Below are positions 1-8,303 of a DNA stretch of 64,000 nucleotides, one piece after another. Numbering within the stretch: the first letter of the stretch is position 1; every line of letters begins with the position of its first letter. The notes beneath the pieces were generated by a model. The model saw only the letters and a program-made list of their open reading frames with translations, had not been told where the DNA came from and ran no database searches. The position numbers and the translations under genes are program-made. The DNA is taken from NCBI GenBank assembly GCA_017303795.1, contig JAFLBR010000014.1, forward strand, positions 62,001 to 126,000, written 5' to 3'. This DNA is from Cytophagales bacterium (GTDB lineage Bacteria > Bacteroidota > Bacteroidia > Cytophagales > Cyclobacteriaceae).

Positions 1-115
1 CGACTTCATTGCCTTCCCTAAAAACAATGCGGGCCGTGATATGATGATCGATACGCCTTCCACAATCTCGCAAGAGCAATTGAATGAATTGAGTATTGCG
101 GTAAAAGGAAGTTAA
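1..115 (+). CDS. aspS: Aspartyl-tRNA synthetase, C-terminal end (partial)
   Basis: Only the last 37 codons are present, read from base 2 to the TAA at 113-115. The peptide contains [11 protein letters not shown] followed by a short tail with SQEQLNEL. This matches the conserved end of bacterial AspRS, where the class II motif 3 region is followed by an IAFPK-x-GRD segment. The enzyme charges tRNA-Asp in the cytoplasm. The gene starts upstream of the window, so nothing can be said about its promoter or full length. The identification rests on a short but characteristic segment. Confidence 0.8.
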   Translation, partial: DFIAFPKNNAGRDMMIDTPSTISQEQLNELSIAVKGS

Positions 116-168
116 GAAGTAAGGGCTAGTAACTCCTGATTTTTGAGATCGTCAGATTATGCTATTTA

Positions 169-254
169 TGCTATTCGGGATTTGTAATCCCGGAACCAGA
201 TATAATGGATTTTAAAAATCTTTTTATGTATAGTTCGACATTACAAATGTCGAA
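169..254. repeat. REP-like hairpin pair, copy A
   Basis: Two hairpins lie 41 bases apart. The first, 176-192, is CGGGATT-TGT-AATCCCG. The second, 234-254, is TTCGACATT-ACA-AATGTCGAA. Their loops are reverse complements, so the two hairpins face each other like a REPIN. The first half, from TGCTATTCGGG through the TATAATGGATTTTAAAA segment (169-220), recurs almost unchanged at 1673-1724. The element fills most of the gap between aspS and the first small minus-strand gene. Confidence 0.6.
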
Positions 255-325
255 CAGCCATAAGATTGCTAAAGATTAAAATCTAAAATCATTGAATAGA
301 AAGTAGTCGTGCAACAGCTACCCAT

Positions 326-339
326 GTTGTGGGCTTTGC
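326..339 (-). repeat. attC-like terminal repeat, 3' end of cassette 1
   Basis: On the minus strand this reads GCAAAGCCCACAAC, just downstream of the small lipoprotein gene. It is the inverse complement, with mismatches, of GTTGTGGGTAATGC just upstream of the same gene (823-836). Both small genes in this patch are followed by the same run AAAGTAACGGTTGAC and then an ACAAC-ending element. Complementary ends within one unit are what integron cassettes show (R'' and R'). No partner arm lies further downstream; copy A of the REP-like element is there instead. Confidence 0.4.
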
Positions 340-351
340 GACTGTCAACCG

Positions 352-813
352 TTACTTTGTCTGTTTACACTCTGTATTCATAATCCAGATTGTCGTTGCA
401 TCTCTGTCGAGTTCAACTGTCTCTTCGTCCACCATTTTAAGAATACTATCGTTCTTCAACGAGTCGAAGAAGTCTTTATATGAATAATAAAACTTCAATT
501 GAAACTTATCGTTCAATTCAGTCCATTGTCCCGAAACATTAATGTTTCCAGGTACTTTTGTAATAAACCCGGACTTGTCCTCAAAAAAGGATTTTATTGC
601 AAACTTATTTGATTTGTCAAGGTACAAAGCCCAAGTCACTGAGTCCGAATTTGTTCCAATCCATTTTAGATAGTCAACATAAACTGAGTCGTATGATAAA
701 ATGTCTCGCTCTGCAAAGTCTAATGAGTCAAATGGTCTATTTTTCCACGTGTCGGTTTTTGTCCCACATGAAAAAATAATAAGTAATAGTCCAATGGTTA
801 ACGTTCTTATCAT
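352..813 (-). CDS. Hypothetical lipoprotein in an attC-like cassette
   Basis: 153 residues starting at ATG 811-813; an upstream in-frame start would run into the flanking repeat. The N-terminus MIRTLTIGLLLIIFSCG is a lipoprotein signal with a lipobox ending at the Cys near residue 16, so the product should be an exported lipoprotein. The rest is polar, rich in Asp, Ser and Lys, and I do not recognise a family. The gene lies alone between inverted repeats (823-836 and 326-339) with almost no leader, as in a mobile gene cassette. Function unknown. Confidence 0.6.
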   Translation of the reverse strand: MIRTLTIGLLLIIFSCGTKTDTWKNRPFDSLDFAERDILSYDSVYVDYLKWIGTNSDSVTWALYLDKSNKFAIKSFFEDKSGFITKVPGNINVSGQWTELNDKFQLKFYYSYKDFFDSLKNDSILKMVDEETVELDRDATTIWIMNTECKQTK

Positions 814-830
814 CTGTCTCGGAGCATTAC

Positions 831-998
831 CCACAACGTTTGTGTTTATGCAGTGCGGGGAATAGGAGGGCTAAAAAATGTAGCGCAGCGAAATGTTTAG
901 CCCGACCTGCACGTCTCTGTCCCCCGACACCGAACTAAATTAAGAAAATACTTTTAATACCTACACCAAACCCCCGCATTGCATAAACATTTTGTTGT
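831..998 (-). repeat. attC-like imperfect inverted repeat between two small genes
   Basis: The arms at 833-860 and 972-998 are inverse complements. They share a TGTTTATGCA-R-TGCGGGG core and ACAAC/GTTGT tips. The spacer holds a smaller stem (GGGCTAAA...TTTAGCCC on the minus strand). The site joins the 3' end of the membrane-protein unit (994-1563) to the 5' end of the lipoprotein unit (326-836). Length (about 168 bp), imperfect pairing and position between one-gene units resemble integron attC sites. The tips deviate from the GTTRRRY/RYYYAAC consensus, so the call is tentative. Confidence 0.45.
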
Positions 999-1082
999 AG
1001 CTCGTGCGCGTCAACCGTTACTTTAATTTGACTTGTCTCAAGTCCACCGTTAATTATTTTGACGTGTACGAGTCCGCCTAAA

Positions 1083-1529
1083 CTAATTTGTCCGCGAAGC
1101 CGAGTCAATGTCATTTGCTTCTGAGTCCTTATTTATTGTCGGCTTTCTTAGTCTATAGTTAAATCCCAGTATCGCTCCTGTCAGTGGTAGTACTACTGGC
1201 ATAATGAAACTGCTTAAAAAGTATGGGAGTATTTTGAAAGTCAGACTTACCAGAATTGCATAAAGTCCAACGGCTGCGATTAGTCCCAGGAAACTTAGTC
1301 CAATTGATTCTGTAAATTCATTTTGTCGGCCGAGTTTTTTAAGTGTCAAATAACCTACAACTCCGATTCCTGTCCACATTGACAAGTAGCCCGCTATTGA
1401 ACCAAACATCACAGAATAATAAAGGTCCCAAGGGTCAAAAAGGGAGAATATTAAAACTCCTACGAGTCCACAGGCTAGTCCAACGAATATCTCTTTAACT
1501 ACAAGTTCAAATTTTATGTCCTTTGTCAT
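1083..1529 (-). CDS. Hypothetical four-helix membrane protein in an attC-like cassette
   Basis: 148 residues starting at ATG 1527-1529. Four hydrophobic stretches can be seen, around residues 10-30, 40-60, 75-95 and 100-125, followed by a polar C-terminal tail rich in Asp and Ser. No family recognised. The gene is enclosed by GTTGTAGCTCATGCGC upstream (1548-1563) and GCGCACGAGCTACAAC downstream (994-1009), which are inverse complements at 15 of 16 positions. The gap to the upstream element is only about 18 bases, leaving little room for a dedicated promoter. Function unknown. Confidence 0.6.
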   Translation of the reverse strand: MTKDIKFELVVKEIFVGLACGLVGVLIFSLFDPWDLYYSVMFGSIAGYLSMWTGIGVVGYLTLKKLGRQNEFTESIGLSFLGLIAAVGLYAILVSLTFKILPYFLSSFIMPVVLPLTGAILGFNYRLRKPTINKDSEANDIDSASRTN

Positions 1530-1547
1530 GGGTCAAATCTTTGTCGA

Positions 1548-1563
1548 GCGCATGAGCTACAAC
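1548..1563 (-). repeat. attC-like terminal repeat, 5' end of cassette 2
   Basis: The minus-strand sequence GTTGTAGCTCATGCGC immediately precedes the membrane-protein gene and is complementary (15 of 16) to the element after that gene at 994-1009. The equivalent position before the lipoprotein gene carries GTTGTGGGTAATGC, so both units begin alike. Confidence 0.4.
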
Positions 1564-1569
1564 ATTCGA

Positions 1570-1635
1570 ATATAGGCAATTAATTGCCTATATACCCACC
1601 TATTACATGGATATAGGAAACTGAGTTTCCTATAT
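1570..1635. repeat. Two adjacent perfect palindromes with shared ends
   Basis: 1570-1593 is a perfect 24-base palindrome with ATATAGG...CCTATAT ends. 1611-1635 is an 11-bp perfect stem (ATATAGGAAAC) with a TGA loop and the same ends. They are 17 bases apart and lie between the attC-like end at 1563 and the REP-like copy B. Neither is followed by a T-run on either strand, so a simple terminator is unlikely. Confidence 0.55.
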
Positions 1636-1672
1636 TTCCTTATGTCTACCGCCAATCTCCCAGCAAGACTTG

Positions 1673-1724
1673 TGCTATTCGGGATTTGCAATCCCGAAAC
1701 CAGATATAATGGATTTTAAAATCC
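1673..1724. repeat. REP-like element, copy B
   Basis: This repeats 169-220 with a few differences: TGCTATTCGGG, hairpin CGGGATT-TGC-AATCCCG (1680-1696), CCAGATATAAT, then the palindrome GGATTTTAAAATCC (1711-1724). The second hairpin of copy A is missing here. The loop and downstream differences are consistent with an old dispersed repeat family. Confidence 0.6.
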
Positions 1725-1789
1725 CTTTATCTATCGTGGCCGCAACAAATTTTGCTTCATTTTCATAGGATGAAACTAATTGATTGAAT

Positions 1790-2413
1790 TTAATCCTGAA
1801 TCTGCCTACCCGACCTAATGATGCCTTCAAAATCATCATAATCATTCATTACTATAAACCCATAGGTAGATTCATTTGTATTCAATAGGTATTGAGTTCC
1901 AAAAGTTCGTTCGGTGGTAGAGTTCCACTCAAATTTTATTTTCAGTAAGTCATTTCCATTATTTAAGGGATAAAAGTTATTCTCAATAGGCTTGAATTCA
2001 ACTCCTAATTCATCAGCTTCTGAACGAAGTCGCTTCTCAAGCATTTGAAACATTTGCTGTGATGTCCATTTATTTATTTTTATATACGGGCCCACAAATA
2101 CCATTACTGTACTGTTTAAATTGGTGGAATCTACATATAGGGAAATCCATTGTTCCCTTGGGCGGAGAAGCTCATAGTACTCAATTTTGCTATTCACAAC
2201 CTCTTGCGGACTATCGGTATTACTCCACGATTCAATTAGTTCATCAATACTGGTTTCAACAAAAACACCAGGTAAATTAAAAGAGAGATCAGAAAATCGA
2301 TGGTTTTTAAGGTCTTGGAATTTCTTACTCTCATTATTAGAGCAAGAGACTATGATTATTAATGATAGTAGTAACACCAAACTATTCCCTATATACCACT
2401 TACATTCTATCAT
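1790..2413 (-). CDS. Hypothetical lipoprotein
   Basis: 207 residues from ATG 2411-2413. The open frame continues upstream into the 3' end of the CHAT gene, but the internal start is right: it begins a hydrophobic stretch (SLVLLLSLIIIVSC) ending in a lipobox Cys near residue 27. The mature part is mixed alpha/beta-looking with several Trp and Tyr residues; no family recognised. It lies 64 bases downstream of the CHAT gene on the same strand and could be cotranscribed. Function unknown. Confidence 0.65.
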   Translation of the reverse strand: MIECKWYIGNSLVLLLSLIIIVSCSNNESKKFQDLKNHRFSDLSFNLPGVFVETSIDELIESWSNTDSPQEVVNSKIEYYELLRPREQWISLYVDSTNLNSTVMVFVGPYIKINKWTSQQMFQMLEKRLRSEADELGVEFKPIENNFYPLNNGNDLLKIKFEWNSTTERTFGTQYLLNTNESTYGFIVMNDYDDFEGIIRSGRQIQD

Positions 2414-2477
2414 ATTAAAAGTTGATTTGGTTAGCCGCCAACATCTAAATATAACTAACTCTTTAGCTACTATAATT

Positions 2478-5400
2478 CTACCTCCAATCCCCCAGCAATA
2501 TCGCGCCCGCCCAATAATAAGGATGTTGGTATTTTGGATTGCGCGAGAGTGCAACCTGTGCTTCGCGCAGCGCATCGATAGTAGCCATGGTGCGCATGTT
2601 TTTATAAAACTCTGTCATCAGCAGCGAGGTAGCTTCATCATCTACTTTCCATAACGTGGCCACCACACTCTTTACTCCGTTTTGTAAAAACCCACTGGCG
2701 GGACTAACAGGTGAGTTTTCGGCCGAGCCTTTTGTTACGGCTGTCTGGCAAGCCGAGAGCACCACAATGTTCAGGTGGTTCATTACTTCCATACCCCACA
2801 ATTCTTCCAGCGTAAGTTTACCATCGCCATCCACATCTTTACCGCCAGCCATGGTTAAAAAGGATTGCGTAAAATCTTCGTAGTCTAAGTTACCGTGTGT
2901 AGCAAAATGCATAACGGTAAAATCTTCGCCCGCAGTTTTTACTTTATCTTCTGTAGCTTGTTCGTGTAAAAAGATTGCTGAGGATGGATATAACTTTTTA
3001 ATCTCAGCTACTTCACGTTCGGTGCTCGGCAAGGTTTTATCCGGATTACCAAACGCAATAATTTTCAGATTTTTTTCCGTTTCGGCCAACCGCAAAATAT
3101 TGGTAGAGCTTACATAGAAAATGGCAAACTGATTCGCGAGCAAACTAAACTCGCCATTGTTAAGTGTTTTACCGAGCAACTGAAACGGAATGTAATTCAA
3201 AACTCCAGTGGCAATAATTCCCAACCGTTTCTTCGAAGCAATTTCAGCAGCAGCCGGAGCAATCAAATGCTGATACATTTCTTCAAACGGCATCATGGCT
3301 TTGTCTTTTTGTTTCAGATCGTACACCAAAGCCTGGCGTTGTTGTTCTTCTTTGGTTAAATCCAACTTGCTAAAGGTGCCCAGTTGGTTGCGGGTTACAT
3401 TTAAAATCGCATTTACATTTCGGCTTAGTTGCTCACGACTTACGTTTACAATTTTGGCAATTACGGTATCACGCGTGGCTACAAAAATATAAAGCTGATT
3501 TTCGCCTGGCAGGTACGAGATCAGCGCCATGTCTTCGGGAATATTTTTTTTCTCGCGCCTGAATTCTACGGGCTGCACACTGTTATTAAAATACCGCGTA
3601 AGTTCAGGGCGCACATTTACTTGCTGATTCACAAACTTCAGATAATCGCCTTCGGCAATAGTTTTAGTGCCATCCAGATTTTTTAATCGCTCTTTGTTTT
3701 GTTGTTCAGATGGCAGTGCCTTTTCATTGGATATCTGCTGTTCAATACCATCCAGCCGGGCTTTCATATTGCGCTCCTGCTCTACGATTTTACTTTTACT
3801 GGCATCTTCAAATTTTACATCGAGGTTTTTAAACTTGGCCTTCAGGTTATCTTCGTTATTCTTTTGCAGATAGCCCATCGCCAACTCGGTTTCACCTAAT
3901 TGCAGCAACACATCTACCAATGCTTCATAAACTTTCAGAATATTTTTATCAGACGAAAAAAGTTTGCGTGCTTCTTCCCCACCCGAAACCTTATTGCGAA
4001 TTTTCTCAATTACATCTACTGCTTCCTTCAGGTAATCGCGGCTTTGTGGCAGTTGTTTGTTCTCTTTGTATAACATGCCCAGCCAATACAAACTTTCCCA
4101 CAAGGTATTGTACTTACCCATTTCGCGCGAAGCTTTGATGGTTTCTTCCAACGTAGGTTTTGCTTTGGTATAATTCTTCTGCAACACCTGCAACTGACCC
4201 AGCAAGTTCAGGTTAGCGATATAATCTACTTTTAACGATTTCTCTTTCGCTGATTTTACACCTTCATTAAGAAAGGTTGCTGCTTCATCATATTTTTTCT
4301 CTTCGATCTTTAAACGACCAATCATACTCAGCGCTTCAGTTTTAGGTCTTGGGGCGCCTACTTTATCAAATACAACAATCGCTTCGCGTAACCATTTATC
4401 GGCTTGCACATAATCATTTAAATAAAAATACGATTCACCAATCAGGCTGTGGATAATGCCAAAGTTCTCGTTGTAGTCGCCAGCTTTCTTCATTATCTCG
4501 TACGACTTCTGATAATATTCCAACCCTTTGCGGTAATCACCTTGCGCGGTGTATACGGTACCAATGTTGGCTAACGGTGCCAGCCGGTTGTATTCCGAAT
4601 TTACTTTGCGATACAAACTATCACTCGCCATCTGGTAACGCAACGATTTATCGTACTCGCTTAATTGTTTATAGACATTACCGAGATCGATGTAAGCACC
4701 GGCAAGGCCCCACTCGTTATTAGTGCTGCGGTAGAGTTCAAAACTCTGATGACCTAACTCAAGTGCTTTTTGAAACTCGCCTGCTTCTGACATAATGTTA
4801 CTGCGCACTTCCAGCAAATAAGCTTTCAGCGTAACATCATTTAAGGTATCGGAAATAACCTGTGCCTGATCCAACAACTTCAATGCTTTTACATTATCGC
4901 CATAAACATAACTGGCATCGTTGCCCATTTCAACCAAGGCGTAAGCAGCATCTTTGCTGCGATTGGTTTTGGTATAGATGTCTAAGGCCTTGCGGATATA
5001 ATCTTCTGATACTGCAAACTTACCTTGCGAGCGATTGAGTCCTTTCAGGCGCAGGTAACAAAAGGCCAGTATGTTATCATCTTTGATTTCCGTAGCCAGT
5101 TTTACGGCTTCATCGAAATAGGTACCGGCTTTTTTATAATTGTTATCAGCAGCTTGTGCCAACGTGCCGAGGTTGGCTAGTGTATAAATCAGGTTTGGTT
5201 TATCTTTTATTTTTCGTTGCAAGGTTAATACTTCCAGGTATCGCTTCTCTGCTTCTTTATAATCTGTTTTAGTTTGATAGCTACTGGCCAGATTGGAAAC
5301 AGCAAGCGCCCAGTTCAACGTATCTTTGCTTGACTTCAACATGCCGATGGCTTTGTTGTAATACTCAAAAGCTGTGTTAAACTCTTTTGTCTTTACATAA

Positions 5401-8066
5401 CTCGCAGCTAAATCCTGATAGGCCGATGGTAGTTGTGTTGAATCGTTTAACTGATGCAGCGCATTTACTGTATTGTTCAATGCTTCCTGTGCTGCCACAG
5501 GATTGTTGGTTTCAGTAAACAACGTGGCCAGTTTAGACCATGAGCTTGCCACCTGCGTGAGGTTGCGACATTTTTTTGCCAGCGCAATAGCAGCCTGATG
5601 CGCTTCAATGGCTTTATCAAAATCAAGTTTGCTCCAATAATTTTGTCCTACGTTAGAAAGCATAACCGATGCATTCACTGAATCCCCTGCCTCCATGTAT
5701 AAGTTGTACGCCACCCGATATCGTCCTATGGCTTCATCGTACTTAAATAAGTTAGTGCCTTGATTGTAGGCATACTCCCAATGCGATTCGGCTTCTTGTC
5801 CTTTATCGCCTAGCTTTTTAAAAACGGAAACGGCTTCCAGAAATGTTTCATTTGCTTTTGTGTAATTTTTTATAGCCGCATAACCTTTGCCAACATTCAG
5901 CAGTATTTGAGCACTCTTGTGCTCATTGCCGGCAACCTTAAACAGTCGGGCTGCTTCGCGATAATGAAATAACGATTGTGCTTTATTGCCAAAGTGTTTG
6001 CTGGTAACCGCCCACCGGTCGTGCGTATCGCCTTGTTCATAAGCACGATGTTTTACGTTGGTTATGGTAAGCGCAAGCTGATGATGTTTATATGCGTTTA
6101 CTGAATCAAGCAAGTCGCGGTATTGATAGGCCATGTTGTTATACACGGTGGCCAAGTTGGTAGTATCGTTAGTCAGTTTATAAATTTTAACCGCTTCGCC
6201 ATAATATTCAATTGCTTTGCGCGGATCGTTTGCATAGTCTTTGCCATGAATGTAAGCCAGATCCCACCAGGCATCGGTAAGCTTGGTGTATTCATTTTTC
6301 TTAATCAACGGAAACACTTCTTTGATTTTAGCTAATGCGGCTTTTGTGTTTTTGTTATCGCGATAGCCTTTGTAAATATTTCGCTTCGCACTGATTAGCC
6401 GTGTGGTGTCTTTTAGTTGCGTATAAATTTTTTCAGATTCCGTATAACTCGAAACTGACTTTGCAAATTCGCCCAAAGAAAAATGCAGCGTGCCTTCGTA
6501 GTCTAACGCGTAGGCAAGTTTTTGGGCATTGTTCCATTCGCGACCGTATTTTACCGCTTCGGCAATAGCTGCTTTGGCTTTATTGGCTTCTTTAAGTTTG
6601 TTAAAGTTTATGGCGATGTTTCGCTTCAGGTCAATCATGCTGGCGGTATCGCGCAAAGCACTATAAATTTTAAAGGCCCGTTCGTAATTCGTAATGCCAT
6701 CTACTGGTTTATCTAATTCATCGGAATACATAAAACCCATACTCCACAACATGTCACCTTCTAAATCTAAGTTGTCAACCGAGCGGGCAATACCGAGCGC
6801 CTCATCATAATACGCTATAGCTTTCTTAAAATCTTTCTTTGAGCGATTAAGTTTGGCTAATTCCTTAAGCGTGGCGTTCAATTCACTCTGATACGACTTC
6901 GATTCACGGTCGGCAGAAAAAACTTTGGTACGTAAATCTTTTGCCAGCAAAAGATTTTCTTCTGCTTTTGTTTGCTCATCTATTTCAAGATAAGCCATGG
7001 CGATGTAATGGCGTGCAAAGCCTTCGCCATATTCGCTTCCGGCAGCTTTAAATTTTTGAGCAGCCTTTTCATACCAGGGTATGGCTTGCGTGTATTGACT
7101 CTGGACTTCTTCTATCAGCGCAACTTCATAATGATATAAGGCTTCGTTGTAGGTATCGCTCAACTTCGCTCCCAAAAATATACAGGCATCCAGAATTTTT
7201 CGAGCTTCGGCATATTGTTGCGCCTTACGTTGGTCTTGTGCTTCTTTGTACCAATCGTTTACCATGCTCTTGGTAATTCTTCTTTTATAATGTGTAAAAC
7301 TTGCTTCCATTTTTTCGGGTGTGGCCCCAATAAATAATGAACGTAGTTCAGTTGCGGTAATGCGATCACCATCTAAGGCATACTCACTAAAACTTTTAAC
7401 CCACGGTTGCGACAAGCCCGCATTATTTGTATAAAGAATAATAGAATGATACAGGTATGTCCAGACAGTAAGTGTATCAGATTTCTCTAAGGCCTCATGC
7501 AACAACATTCCTTTTTGCGGGCCTTCTTTTACGCGATCGGCATTGTTGGCTGCTTTCAGTTTTTGTCCTTCTTCGTTAAGCGCCATTTGCATCTTCACAA
7601 ATTTTTCGGTGCGCAACCTATAACCATCCGATTTCAAAATTTCTTCTATGGAATAATAAGGCTTACCACTCTCATCTGTAAAAAATATTCCATACGAAGC
7701 GAGGTAGAAATAAGTGCTTTTAAATTTCAGGTTAACCGGAATCTGGGCAAATACCAGATCGCCTACATAAAGCGGTTCTTTGGTTTCGAGAAGGGCCGTA
7801 GCTTTTTTAACACCCGCTTCCTGAAAAGTAATGCTGTTGAGATAATGTGCCTCGCCTTTACGTTGTTGTTGCAGCGTGGCCCACACTTCGCCACCACCAC
7901 CTTTTTTCAGACCAACTTCCGAACCATAGTTAATGGTTACCAGGTATTTGTTGGTGCCTTTGTTTTCGATGGAAACGATTGGAAAGGCAAACCACATTTC
8001 TTCCGATTGGGCAACGACTGCCGAGCCCGATAAAAGAAGTGCAAACAGAAATAGTAGTGCGCGCAT
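2478..8066 (-). CDS. Giant secreted TPR protein with C-terminal CHAT protease domain
   Basis: 1862 residues. Residues 1-19 form a signal peptide (LFLFALLLSGSAVVAQ), so the protein is exported. Residues about 250-1380 are a long run of tetratricopeptide repeats, recognisable by A-x3-Y-x2-A spacing and YxKA-type ends. A charged, probably coiled linker follows near 1400-1500. The C-terminal third is a CHAT domain (caspase HetF associated with TPRs). His1724 sits in VMHFATHG and Cys1773 in LSACQTA, the expected catalytic dyad, and the domain ends HPYYWAGAILLGDWR as in the family. CHAT-TPR proteins are cysteine peptidases or scaffolds. The substrate is unknown, and neighbouring genes do not suggest one. 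Confidence 0.9.
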   Translation of the reverse strand: MRALLFLFALLLSGSAVVAQSEEMWFAFPIVSIENKGTNKYLVTINYGSEVGLKKGGGGEVWATLQQQRKGEAHYLNSITFQEAGVKKATALLETKEPLYVGDLVFAQIPVNLKFKSTYFYLASYGIFFTDESGKPYYSIEEILKSDGYRLRTEKFVKMQMALNEEGQKLKAANNADRVKEGPQKGMLLHEALEKSDTLTVWTYLYHSIILYTNNAGLSQPWVKSFSEYALDGDRITATELRSLFIGATPEKMEASFTHYKRRITKSMVNDWYKEAQDQRKAQQYAEARKILDACIFLGAKLSDTYNEALYHYEVALIEEVQSQYTQAIPWYEKAAQKFKAAGSEYGEGFARHYIAMAYLEIDEQTKAEENLLLAKDLRTKVFSADRESKSYQSELNATLKELAKLNRSKKDFKKAIAYYDEALGIARSVDNLDLEGDMLWSMGFMYSDELDKPVDGITNYERAFKIYSALRDTASMIDLKRNIAINFNKLKEANKAKAAIAEAVKYGREWNNAQKLAYALDYEGTLHFSLGEFAKSVSSYTESEKIYTQLKDTTRLISAKRNIYKGYRDNKNTKAALAKIKEVFPLIKKNEYTKLTDAWWDLAYIHGKDYANDPRKAIEYYGEAVKIYKLTNDTTNLATVYNNMAYQYRDLLDSVNAYKHHQLALTITNVKHRAYEQGDTHDRWAVTSKHFGNKAQSLFHYREAARLFKVAGNEHKSAQILLNVGKGYAAIKNYTKANETFLEAVSVFKKLGDKGQEAESHWEYAYNQGTNLFKYDEAIGRYRVAYNLYMEAGDSVNASVMLSNVGQNYWSKLDFDKAIEAHQAAIALAKKCRNLTQVASSWSKLATLFTETNNPVAAQEALNNTVNALHQLNDSTQLPSAYQDLAASYVKTKEFNTAFEYYNKAIGMLKSSKDTLNWALAVSNLASSYQTKTDYKEAEKRYLEVLTLQRKIKDKPNLIYTLANLGTLAQAADNNYKKAGTYFDEAVKLATEIKDDNILAFCYLRLKGLNRSQGKFAVSEDYIRKALDIYTKTNRSKDAAYALVEMGNDASYVYGDNVKALKLLDQAQVISDTLNDVTLKAYLLEVRSNIMSEAGEFQKALELGHQSFELYRSTNNEWGLAGAYIDLGNVYKQLSEYDKSLRYQMASDSLYRKVNSEYNRLAPLANIGTVYTAQGDYRKGLEYYQKSYEIMKKAGDYNENFGIIHSLIGESYFYLNDYVQADKWLREAIVVFDKVGAPRPKTEALSMIGRLKIEEKKYDEAATFLNEGVKSAKEKSLKVDYIANLNLLGQLQVLQKNYTKAKPTLEETIKASREMGKYNTLWESLYWLGMLYKENKQLPQSRDYLKEAVDVIEKIRNKVSGGEEARKLFSSDKNILKVYEALVDVLLQLGETELAMGYLQKNNEDNLKAKFKNLDVKFEDASKSKIVEQERNMKARLDGIEQQISNEKALPSEQQNKERLKNLDGTKTIAEGDYLKFVNQQVNVRPELTRYFNNSVQPVEFRREKKNIPEDMALISYLPGENQLYIFVATRDTVIAKIVNVSREQLSRNVNAILNVTRNQLGTFSKLDLTKEEQQRQALVYDLKQKDKAMMPFEEMYQHLIAPAAAEIASKKRLGIIATGVLNYIPFQLLGKTLNNGEFSLLANQFAIFYVSSTNILRLAETEKNLKIIAFGNPDKTLPSTEREVAEIKKLYPSSAIFLHEQATEDKVKTAGEDFTVMHFATHGNLDYEDFTQSFLTMAGGKDVDGDGKLTLEELWGMEVMNHLNIVVLSACQTAVTKGSAENSPVSPASGFLQNGVKSVVATLWKVDDEATSLLMTEFYKNMRTMATIDALREAQVALSRNPKYQHPYYWAGAILLGDWR

Positions 8067-8140
8067 AAGTAGATTAAAAGCGCAGAAAATTTAGGCATTT
8101 TTAATGCGCTATGGTACGCTTATTACCAGTAAGATTGCAA

Positions 8141-8160
8141 AATCCGTGCTGGTACGGATT
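8141..8160. repeat. Small hairpin upstream of the CHAT gene
   Basis: AATCCGT-GCTGGT-ACGGATT is a perfect 7-bp stem in the gap between two minus-strand genes. No T-run follows on the minus strand, so its role is unclear. Confidence 0.35.
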
Positions 8161-8206
8161 CGCCCCTCATATTTTTAATGACTGCACCTACGCAGAAGAA
8201 CTAAAC

Positions 8207-8275
8207 AGCCACAGATTACACAGAAAAAACACAAATAGCTAAACTTGATCTCTGGAAACTGAGAAATCTGTGGCT
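8207..8275. repeat. 11-bp inverted repeat in the 8067-8303 gap
   Basis: AGCCACAGATT at 8207-8217 and AATCTGTGGCT at 8265-8275 are perfect inverse complements separated by 47 bases. The gap holds no supported gene. It may be part of the terminator region of the bestrophin-like gene or a dispersed repeat. Confidence 0.4.
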
Positions 8276-8303
8276 AAAATAAAACGTGCTTTGTATCTTA
8301 ATG

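Noticed and set aside
326-2413. Integron integrase or phage integrase near the cassettes
   Set aside because: No frame on either strand in the accessory patch resembles a tyrosine or serine recombinase.
1790-2575. Longer version of the lipoprotein gene starting at 2575
   Set aside because: The extra 54 residues overlap the CHAT gene 3' end and precede a perfect lipoprotein signal, so the start at 2413 is preferred.
2187-2654. 155-codon plus-strand ORF
   Set aside because: It lies opposite the end of the CHAT gene and the lipoprotein gene, has no recognisable domain, and its composition looks like a reverse-strand shadow.
6000-7300. Repeated helical units in the CHAT protein as a possible DNA repeat array
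   Set aside because: The repetition is at protein level (TPR spacing) with diverged codons, not a nucleotide repeat or CRISPR array.
7497-8033. 178-codon plus-strand ORF
   Set aside because: Antisense to the N-terminal part of the CHAT-TPR protein; Phe-rich translation typical of an antisense frame.
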